A stretch of 6,710 bases of DNA from Flavobacteriales bacterium (GTDB lineage Bacteria > Bacteroidota > Bacteroidia > Flavobacteriales > Flavobacteriaceae). Below are positions 1-6,294 of the stretch, piece by piece; positions within the stretch are counted from its first letter, which is position 1, and each line of letters starts with the position of its first letter. The notes below the pieces were generated by a model. The model saw nothing but the letters and a program-made list of their open reading frames with translations. It was not told the origin of the DNA and did no database searches. The translations under genes and the position numbers were made by a program. The stretch covers positions 1 to 6,710 of the forward strand of contig JALSTJ010000432.1 in the NCBI GenBank assembly GCA_026983815.1, written 5' to 3'.

Positions 1-2801
1 TCGGGATGAAATCACAAGTAAAAACCGTAACCGGTCCCAAATTGGATTTTGTTTTGCAAGACGATGCTTTGGGATTAGACGAAGTAGTAGTTACCGCTCA
101 AAGTGGTATCGTTACCAAGAAACAATTAGGTTCGGTGATTCATTCGGTTAAAGCCGAAGACCTACCTTCTCGTAATGCTGCAAATATAAGTGAAGCATTA
201 CAAGGGAATTTACCCGGTGCTCAAATTATGCGAAACAATGGTTCCGCATCGCCTAGTTTTTCCATTCGTTTAAGGGGACCTTCAACAATTCTCGGAAGTT
301 CAGATCCATTAATAATGATTGATGGAATGATAATAAATAATCAAGAGCGTTCAGGAGTTGGTTCTGGCGGTAGTTCAGATCCTTTATCTGATATAGACAT
401 GAACGATATTGATAGAATTGAAGTAGTAAATGGTCCAGCCGCATCAGCTATGTATGGATCTATGGCGAGTAACGGTATTATTCAAATTTTCACAAAGAAA
501 GGAAAAACAGGTGAACCTAGTGTTACCATAACTTCAAATTTAAGTATAAGTAGTGTTAGAAAACTTAAACCAATTAATACAAGTTTATATAAATGGGGAA
601 ATGTTAGCGGAAATATAGTACCGGTACCTATTGAAAAGCGTTATGATTTTCAATCATATATTTTTAGAAAAGCTTATGGTGAATATACTGGCGTAAATGT
701 AAGTGGTGGAACTGAATACACCTCATATATGATTGCAGCATCTATATTGAATAACGAGGGAATAATTAGAAATTCTAACTATAATCGCAAAAATATAAAT
801 TTGAAATTAAATCAAAAAATTAGTAAGTGGTTAAAGACTAACGTAAATGTTATTTATTCAAAAAACAAGACTATTGAAATACCCTATGGTTCAAATTCTG
901 ATTATGTATTAGCTCCTCTACAGTCTATTTTATTTGCAGACAACTCAATAAAACCAAAGAATGAGGATGGAACATATAACAGCATGGGTTGGCAAGGAAA
1001 TCCTTATGAAAGTATAGATAGAGTGGATGCAAATTTGAATATTGATCGTGTAATTACAAATTTCGGAATACAAGCTAAACCAATTGATAATTTAAAAATT
1101 GATTATACTTTCGGATACGATTATACAGGTTCAAACAGTAAATTACTAGTGCCATATGGTTTTGGGGCGGATCATGACGGACGATTAGACCATACGGATA
1201 ATAAATACCAAAATTTCAATTCACATATAAAAGCTAATTATAACTATGACTTAACAGATAATATCAAAGCTTCTACAGGGGTTGGTTATCAATATTTATA
1301 TGATAAAAAAATGTATAATTTTCAAGGGAAACCTACTTTACCAATATTTTCTAACCTTGAAGTTATGGATGGAACTAACGAAATCAAATCTACCAGTTCT
1401 ATTTTTGAGTATGCCATTTGGGGAACTTGGTTTCAACAAAATTTTAACTTTGATAAAAAACTATTTTTAACAATTGGTGGTCGTTGGGACAAAGCCTCAA
1501 TGTTTGATTCAAGTGAAAATACATTCTATCCAAAAATAAGTGGGTCATTGATTTTATCCGATTTTGATTTTTGGCAAAATATAGAAAAATATATAAATAG
1601 TTTTAAATTGAGAGCTGCTTGGGGTAAAGCCGGAAATATGTCTGCTTTAACTAATCCCGGATACTTATATACTTATGAAGGAAGTCTTTATATGTCTGAT
1701 TCTTATTATGATAATCATAGTGGCAACAATGGAGTCGCATATATATTGGATTACACAGATGGTAACAAAGATATAAAAACAGAAGTTACCAAAGAATTGG
1801 AGTTTGGTTTTGATGCAGCTGTGTTAAATGGAAAGTTAGGGATTGAATTTACTATGTATCATCAAAATGTTTATAATCTATTATTGGCTACTGCAAAAGC
1901 TTATTCATCCGGATATTCTAAAAAAATAAATAATGTGGGTACATTAACAAATGATGGTATTGAAATAAGTCTTAATTCTAAGCTTATGGATAATAAGAAT
2001 TTTAAATGGGATATAGGTATTAATTACTCAACAAACAAAAATGAGGTAAATAATATTGATGGTGGTTTTGTAAGTTTGAATGTATTTGGTAATGATAACT
2101 CTATTCTTGCAAACGGATACCCATTGACTACTTTTTATGGAACATTTTATGCAACAGATAGTAATGGAAACTGGGTTTTGGATAATAACGGTAATCCGCA
2201 GTTGGCAAAAGGAATAATGATAGATAAAGATGGTGATGGTTTTACCGAAAGTTATGAACAGCATTTTGATAGTAATGGACAACCGACAGGAGATGTATTG
2301 AAAAAAGTTTTAGGAAAAACCAATCCTGATTATACAATTTCACTCAAAAATACTTTCAAGTATAAAAATCTTGCTTTAAATATTGTTTTGGATGCAGCAC
2401 AAGGTTTTAATGTTTTGGATTGGGATAAACGTATGGCATATTCATTACCACTTTCTAGTACATCAATATTTACAGGTTGGGAGTTTGCTGGCAATGAACT
2501 AGATAATAATACAAGAGGTTGGTATGGAAAACGTTTTGGAATTTATGAATCATTTATTGAAGATGGATCTTATGTAAAACTAAGAAATGTATCTATTTCA
2601 TACAACTGGAATAAACCTATTAAGTATCTTAAGTCAATTCAGTTTACTTTGAGCGGTTCCAATTTAATTTCTTGGGATAATTATTGGGGATATGACCCTG
2701 AAGGAAATTCTTGGGGAAAATCTAACTTGGTACGTTCTCAAGATTATGCTAATATACCTATTCCAAAAACATATACTTTTGGAGCAAAAATTAAATTTTA
2801 A
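1..2801 (+). CDS. SusC/RagA-family TonB-dependent outer-membrane receptor, 5' end cut by window edge
   Basis: This is an outer-membrane importer that takes up a bound oligomeric substrate using TonB/ExbBD energy, with a SusD-type lipoprotein as its lid. The frame is open to the left edge, and the residues before the linker (GMKSQ, then an alternating hydrophobic strand) look like the end of a carboxypeptidase-regulatory-like domain. The ATG at position 6 is therefore internal, and the signal peptide and most of that domain lie outside. Counting that Met as 1, the TonB-box-like linker LDEVVVTA is at 24-31. The plug spans about 35-167, with IRLRG at 87-91, PLIMIDG at 101-107, RIEVVNGP at 137-144 and a YGSMASNG segment at 150-157. 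The rest is a Tyr/Asn/Gly-rich beta-barrel ending in a terminal Phe (931), as expected for barrel insertion. An Asp/Asn/Gly-rich loop at 718-762 includes an EF-hand-like DKDGDG. The family assignment is firm. The substrate is unknown. SusD follows after 12 nt. Confidence 0.96.
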   Translation, partial: GMKSQVKTVTGPKLDFVLQDDALGLDEVVVTAQSGIVTKKQLGSVIHSVKAEDLPSRNAANISEALQGNLPGAQIMRNNGSASPSFSIRLRGPSTILGSSDPLIMIDGMIINNQERSGVGSGGSSDPLSDIDMNDIDRIEVVNGPAASAMYGSMASNGIIQIFTKKGKTGEPSVTITSNLSISSVRKLKPINTSLYKWGNVSGNIVPVPIEKRYDFQSYIFRKAYGEYTGVNVSGGTEYTSYMIAASILNNEGIIRNSNYNRKNINLKLNQKISKWLKTNVNVIYSKNKTIEIPYGSNSDYVLAPLQSILFADNSIKPKNEDGTYNSMGWQGNPYESIDRVDANLNIDRVITNFGIQAKPIDNLKIDYTFGYDYTGSNSKLLVPYGFGADHDGRLDHTDNKYQNFNSHIKANYNYDLTDNIKASTGVGYQYLYDKKMYNFQGKPTLPIFSNLEVMDGTNEIKSTSSIFEYAIWGTWFQQNFNFDKKLFLTIGGRWDKASMFDSSENTFYPKISGSLILSDFDFWQNIEKYINSFKLRAAWGKAGNMSALTNPGYLYTYEGSLYMSDSYYDNHSGNNGVAYILDYTDGNKDIKTEVTKELEFGFDAAVLNGKLGIEFTMYHQNVYNLLLATAKAYSSGYSKKINNVGTLTNDGIEISLNSKLMDNKNFKWDIGINYSTNKNEVNNIDGGFVSLNVFGNDNSILANGYPLTTFYGTFYATDSNGNWVLDNNGNPQLAKGIMIDKDGDGFTESYEQHFDSNGQPTGDVLKKVLGKTNPDYTISLKNTFKYKNLALNIVLDAAQGFNVLDWDKRMAYSLPLSSTSIFTGWEFAGNELDNNTRGWYGKRFGIYESFIEDGSYVKLRNVSISYNWNKPIKYLKSIQFTLSGSNLISWDNYWGYDPEGNSWGKSNLVRSQDYANIPIPKTYTFGAKIKF

Positions 2802-2813
2802 AAATTATAAACG
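2802..2813 (+). promoter_or_regulatory. A/T-rich translation leader between susC and susD, no Shine-Dalgarno
   Basis: The 12-nt spacer between the receptor stop codon (TAA) and the susD ATG is almost entirely A and T and has no GGAG-like core. Bacteroidota often initiate translation from such A-rich leaders without anti-Shine-Dalgarno pairing. The short gap leaves no room for a separate promoter, so susD is probably translated from the susC transcript. Confidence 0.5.
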
Positions 2814-4181
2814 ATGAAAAAATTAATTATATTACTAATAATAAGTTTTGGTATTTTAAGTTGTACTAAAGAATTTGTTAATCATAACAATGTAAAAGAA
2901 GATATCCTTTTCAGTAAACCGGAAGCTTATCAAGCCATTGTATTAGGTATGACAAAAGATTTTGCAACAAAATCTCTTTACCGTATAATTCATGCGCCAA
3001 GTTTTACTGCAAAAGAAAATGGAAATTTAAGGACTTATGAAACAGAGTATCAATTGGTTGATGGAGGCCCTGAATTAACAGGTATAAATTCTTCTATTAG
3101 TGGAATTTGGAGAGAATTACATAGAAATAGAGGGATAGCAGAAAAAATTATCAACCGAATAGATAAATTAGAATTTGTAAATGCTGATGCTGAAACTGAC
3201 TTCCAAACAAAGAAATCTGCATATAAAGCTTACGCATATTTATTTAGAGGAATGACAACTGGTTATTTATCTCAATACTGGAAACAAGTAACTACAGAAA
3301 ACAATTTGGATGATAATGCAAATTTCGTTTCCAGAGAAGAAGGATATCAAAAGGCTATCTTTTTTTTAGATCAAGCATTAGCCGAATTAAATAATAACAT
3401 TGATGCCATTAATTATATAAATAATCTCGTTTCTCCCGAATTTTCTATTGTTGATATAATCCATGCTTTAAAAGCAAGATATTATATAGATCTTGGAGAA
3501 TATCAAAATGCTTACAATGAAGCTGACATGGTTGATTTAACCAAACGTTCCGTATGGTATTACGAATCAGGTTCTATATTAAATCCAATCTATGCCAATA
3601 CTATTAAAGTAGGCAGAACTAGAAGATTTAGTCCTCTTGAACATCTAGGTTTAGTGGGCACACAAGCACCTGACAACAATGATATGAGAGTACCATTCTA
3701 TTTGGATAGTTCTGTGTCAAAAAATGATAATTGTGGCAATGTTACTTATTATCCTGCAGGATTTTGGGATGCTGATAATAAACCTATCCCTGTTTACTTA
3801 CCCGGAGAAATGCTGTTGATTAAAGCCGAATCCAAAGCAAGAACAAATCAATTGGCTGATGCTGTAGCACTAATTAATGAAGTAAGAACCAAAACTCCGG
3901 CCGACGATGTTTTTGGAGTAGGTGCATCATTAGGACCTTGGACAGGTGATGCTACAAACCAACAAGATGTTTTGGATGAAATTTATAAAAACTATGCCAT
4001 AGAATTATTTATGCAAGGACAACGTTGGTCAATTCACAGACGATTTTATCCAAATTATCTTGATAATATTGATTGGAATAATGTAAGTAGGTGTAATTTG
4101 GAAAGGGTGAACAATTTCTATCCCTATCCAGATCAAGAACGTGCAAATAACCCGAATTGTCCACCTGATCCGGCTTATTAG
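2814..4181 (+). CDS. SusD/RagB-family surface lipoprotein (substrate-binding partner of SusC)
   Basis: This 455-residue outer-membrane lipoprotein probably captures substrate at the cell surface and closes over the neighbouring SusC-type barrel. The N-terminus is a lipoprotein signal: MKK, a hydrophobic stretch at 4-15, then I-L-S-C with the lipidated Cys at 17. The residues after it (TKEF) are only weakly acidic, so a classical acidic surface-export signal is not obvious. SusD-type helices are visible: WRELHRNRGIAEKII (99-113), AYLFRGMTTGYLSQYW (141-156), HALKARYYIDLGEYQNAY (217-234), a GEMLLIKAESKAR helix (331-343) followed by ALINEVRTK (352-360), and DEIYKNYAIELFMQGQRW (388-405). The protein ends with the family's usual YPYP...NPN pattern (436-448). 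Length is slightly short for SusD but no domain appears to be missing. The start is set by the signal peptide and lies 12 nt after susC. Substrate (glycan or peptide) cannot be judged from sequence. Third codon positions are strongly A/T (about 16% G+C in a hand-counted stretch). Confidence 0.96.
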   Translation: MKKLIILLIISFGILSCTKEFVNHNNVKEDILFSKPEAYQAIVLGMTKDFATKSLYRIIHAPSFTAKENGNLRTYETEYQLVDGGPELTGINSSISGIWRELHRNRGIAEKIINRIDKLEFVNADAETDFQTKKSAYKAYAYLFRGMTTGYLSQYWKQVTTENNLDDNANFVSREEGYQKAIFFLDQALAELNNNIDAINYINNLVSPEFSIVDIIHALKARYYIDLGEYQNAYNEADMVDLTKRSVWYYESGSILNPIYANTIKVGRTRRFSPLEHLGLVGTQAPDNNDMRVPFYLDSSVSKNDNCGNVTYYPAGFWDADNKPIPVYLPGEMLLIKAESKARTNQLADAVALINEVRTKTPADDVFGVGASLGPWTGDATNQQDVLDEIYKNYAIELFMQGQRWSIHRRFYPNYLDNIDWNNVSRCNLERVNNFYPYPDQERANNPNCPPDPAY

Positions 4182-4200
4182 AATTTTATAATTTTTAAAT

Positions 4201-4240
4201 AAAAGGTCATGCAAAATTTACATGACCTTTTTATTTTATT
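4201..4240. terminator. Bidirectional intrinsic terminator between convergent susD and radC
   Basis: AAAAGGTCATG at 4201-4211 pairs perfectly with CATGACCTTTT at 4221-4231 around a 9-nt A/T-rich loop (4212-4220). On the + strand the stem runs into a T-rich tract (4228-4240). On the - strand the stem is likewise followed by TTTTATTT. The hairpin lies 19 nt after the susD stop and 7 nt before the radC stop, so it can end both convergent transcripts. The core has only four G/C pairs, so it is a moderate hairpin supported by good U-tracts. Confidence 0.85.
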
Positions 4241-4922
4241 ATAGAATTCTTTCATCTGCAAAACTAAAATAGTCGTCTTTGGCAAGTATCAAGTGATCCA
4301 AAAGCTGCAAATTCATTATTTGGCTTGCTTCTTTAATTTTTGAAGTCAAGTTGATATCGCTTTTACTGGGATTTTTGTTTCCCGAAGGATGATTGTGCGC
4401 TACAATAAATGCAGTAGCTTCTTTATCAAGCAAAGTTTTTATTAACAAACGAATATCAACCATTGAAGCATCCAAACCGCCACTGCTGATACGTTCCATT
4501 CCCAAAACTTTGTTTTTTCGTAGAATGATGACCCAAAATTCTTCGATATTTTTATCGGCTAATTGGGGATGTAACAATTCAAAAGCATCTTTGGATGAAA
4601 GTATCTCGGGACGTTGCAGCGCGCCTGACAAATTTCTACGCCGACCCAATTCCAATGCAGAAATTATGCTTATGGCTTTGGCTTCTCCGATTCCTTTGAA
4701 TTGCATCAAATTTTTAATGGTATATTTTCCCAATTCATTCAAATTATTGTCCGCTTCGGAAAGTATGCGTTTGGCAAGCTCCACCGCCGATTCATCCCTG
4801 TTTCCCGAACCTATTAAAATGGCAATCAGCTCGGCATTACTCAATGCTTCCACACCTTTTTTCAAAAGTTTTTCACGTGGACGATCGTCCAATGACCATT
4901 GCGTAATGGGGAGTTTTTTCAT
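4239..4922 (-). CDS. radC: RadC family JAMM/MPN-domain protein
   Basis: This is a full-length RadC of 227 residues, matching the family's usual size. The N-terminal part has the conserved DRPREKL (13-19) and ALSNAELIAILIGSG (26-40) segments. A helix-hairpin-helix follows with FKGIGEAKA at 75-83, a likely DNA-contacting element. The C-terminal half is the JAB/MPN domain with an intact JAMM metal site: HNHPSG at 176-181, then Ser186 and Asp189, which gives H-x-H-x7-S-x2-D. The upstream acidic partner is probably Glu143 in the GMERISSGG segment. The protein is cytoplasmic. The name comes from an old E. coli repair phenotype later reassigned to another gene, so 'DNA repair protein' should be treated as a label and the biochemical role as unsettled. 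Its ATG overlaps the mpl stop by 4 nt (ATGA), which suggests translational coupling, and it is the last gene of its transcript before the shared terminator. Confidence 0.96.
   Translation of the reverse strand: MKKLPITQWSLDDRPREKLLKKGVEALSNAELIAILIGSGNRDESAVELAKRILSEADNNLNELGKYTIKNLMQFKGIGEAKAISIISALELGRRRNLSGALQRPEILSSKDAFELLHPQLADKNIEEFWVIILRKNKVLGMERISSGGLDASMVDIRLLIKTLLDKEATAFIVAHNHPSGNKNPSKSDINLTSKIKEASQIMNLQLLDHLILAKDDYFSFADERIL
4919..4922 (-). other. ATGA stop/start overlap joining mpl and radC
   Basis: Read on the - strand, the radC ATG and the mpl TGA share four bases. This arrangement normally means that ribosomes ending on mpl restart on radC, which supports a single transcript and matched expression. 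No Shine-Dalgarno core is visible just upstream in the end of mpl. Confidence 0.85.
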
Positions 4923-6289
4923 CGGGAATATTTTATTTTTTCAATCAAAGCTTTTTCATCCAAACCGCCGTAATTTCCCGAACTCATCATCAGCAGAACT
5001 TTTCCTTTTAAATCCATAGCGAACAAATCTTTATGCAATTTTTCCGGCTCGGTATATACGATTAAATCCTCACGGTCAAATTGTTTTTTAATGGTCTCGG
5101 CATCTATATTTTTGAGTCCTTTGATTTTTACGGCGTGTGGTGAATAAAATACGATTGCTTTATCTGCATTTTGTAACTTTCCTTTGTATTGCGGCAAAAA
5201 TTCGCTGTCCAGACTGCTATACGTATGCAACTCCAACAGTGCAATAACTTCTTTGTCGGGAAAACTTTCTTTGACGGCATTTACACTTGCTTGTGCTTTG
5301 GACGGTGCGTGTGCAAAGTCTTTAAAAACAAATGTGCCCTTATCCTTGTAAATGATTTCCAAACGTCGTTGAGCGCCTTCAAAACTTTTTATGGCTTCGT
5401 CAAAATCATCATTGGAAACTCCCAAGATATTGCAAATTTTTCTAGCGCCTTCCAAATTTTGAATATTATGACGTCCTATGATTTTTAAAGGGATTTCCGT
5501 GTCTTTATTAATCAAAAAATATTGCATTCCTTCATTGTGATAGTCGGGGGTGCGATAAGGTATTTTATTGATATTTCCTTTTAATTCTTCTACAATTTGT
5601 TTGACTTTGTCGTCTTCTTCATTATAGATGATATTTCCATTTTTTTCTACTACTTTAAGATAATCTTTAAATTGGTCGATATAGATTTCTTCGGTTGGAA
5701 ATTTGTTTTTATGGTCCCAAGCAATACCACTGATAAGCGTTGTATGCGGACGATACCATAAGAATTTCGGACGGCTGTCCAATGGCGAGGATAAATATTC
5801 GTCTCCTTCCAAAATTACGGTATCCAAATCGTCATCCAATTTTACCATTACCTCAAAACCTTTGAGTTGCGAGCCGACCATATAGTTTACTTTTTTACCC
5901 GTCTTGTCCAAAACGTGCAGCACCATAGAAGTAATAGTAGTTTTTCCGTGCGAACCTGCGATAACGACACGGTTCATATTTTTGGTTTGTTCGTAGATAT
6001 ATTCGGGATAGGAATAAATCGGTAAACCGAGTGCTTGTGCTTTTTTCAGTTCGGGATTATCGGGTTTGGCGTGCATTCCCAAAATAATTGCGTCGATTTT
6101 CGAAGAAATTTTTTCGGGATACCAACCGAATTTTTCAGGCAACAATCCGTATTTTTCCAATCTTGATTTTGAAGGGTCAAAAATAGTGTCGTCGCTACCG
6201 GTTATTTTATATCCTTTTTTGTGAAGTGCAATGGATAGATTGTGCATAGCGGCACCGCCAATGGCAATAAAATGAATGTGTTTACTCAT
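4919..6289 (-). CDS. mpl: Mpl-type Mur ligase (UDP-MurNAc : murein tripeptide ligase), Bacteroidota form
   Basis: This cytoplasmic ATP-dependent ligase is predicted to attach recycled L-Ala-gamma-D-Glu-meso-DAP to UDP-MurNAc, so wall peptides bypass de novo synthesis. From the ATG (456 residues), the three Mur ligase domains follow in order. The N-terminal nucleotide-sugar domain has HFIAIGGAAMHNL (6-18) and TGSDD (30-34). The central ATPase has P-loop GSHGKTT (112-118), EGDEY (161-165), RPKFLWYRPH (173-182) and WDH (191-193). The C-terminal domain has GRHNIQN (272-278), RRLE (308-311), DFAHAP (324-329) and SSGNYGG (436-442). The DEY motif plus the following PKF-x-YRP block favours Mpl over MurC, whose motif is usually DES. 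Oddly, the second His of the usual HHP motif is Ala here. An in-frame TTG at 6292 would add one Met, but the ATG at 6289 is the better start. The YceI-like gene ends 5 nt upstream, and radC overlaps its 3' end. Enzyme family is secure; exact peptide substrate is inferred. Confidence 0.92.
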   Translation of the reverse strand: MSKHIHFIAIGGAAMHNLSIALHKKGYKITGSDDTIFDPSKSRLEKYGLLPEKFGWYPEKISSKIDAIILGMHAKPDNPELKKAQALGLPIYSYPEYIYEQTKNMNRVVIAGSHGKTTITSMVLHVLDKTGKKVNYMVGSQLKGFEVMVKLDDDLDTVILEGDEYLSSPLDSRPKFLWYRPHTTLISGIAWDHKNKFPTEEIYIDQFKDYLKVVEKNGNIIYNEEDDKVKQIVEELKGNINKIPYRTPDYHNEGMQYFLINKDTEIPLKIIGRHNIQNLEGARKICNILGVSNDDFDEAIKSFEGAQRRLEIIYKDKGTFVFKDFAHAPSKAQASVNAVKESFPDKEVIALLELHTYSSLDSEFLPQYKGKLQNADKAIVFYSPHAVKIKGLKNIDAETIKKQFDREDLIVYTEPEKLHKDLFAMDLKGKVLLMMSSGNYGGLDEKALIEKIKYSR

Positions 6290-6294
6290 CAATT
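6290..6294 (-). promoter_or_regulatory. Start-deciding spacer upstream of mpl: TTG then ATG
   Basis: On the - strand the YceI-like stop TAA is followed by AA, TTG, then ATG AGT AAA. Both TTG (6292) and ATG (6289) are in frame. I chose ATG because it is the stronger start and because homologous N-termini begin a few residues before the IHFIAIGG strand. The surrounding leader is A/T-rich with no Shine-Dalgarno core, and the 5-nt gap to the previous stop indicates co-transcription. Confidence 0.6.

Noticed and set aside
618..627. Perfect 10-bp palindrome GTACCGGTAC inside susC
   Set aside because: It is produced by consecutive Val/Pro codons (VPVP) within the barrel, has no partner copy in the window, and lies in coding sequence, so there is no sign of an operator or recombination site.
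2028..2282. An 84-codon open frame on the - strand inside susC
   Set aside because: It is antisense to the barrel-coding region, its residues are low-complexity Ile/Thr/Tyr from A/T-rich DNA, and it has no supporting start signal.
4182..4238. Possible promoter or small RNA in the gap between susD and radC
   Set aside because: The gap is only 57 nt between convergent genes and is taken up by the terminator hairpin; the A/T-rich flanks are explained by its U-tracts.
4393..5019. A 208-codon open frame on the + strand opposite radC and the end of mpl
   Set aside because: It lies antisense to two clearly recognised genes, has no family-like motifs, and its composition is that of a complementary-strand shadow.
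5189..5488. A 99-codon open frame on the + strand opposite mpl
   Set aside because: It is antisense to well-conserved Mur ligase motifs and resembles no known protein; the mpl frame explains the sequence fully.
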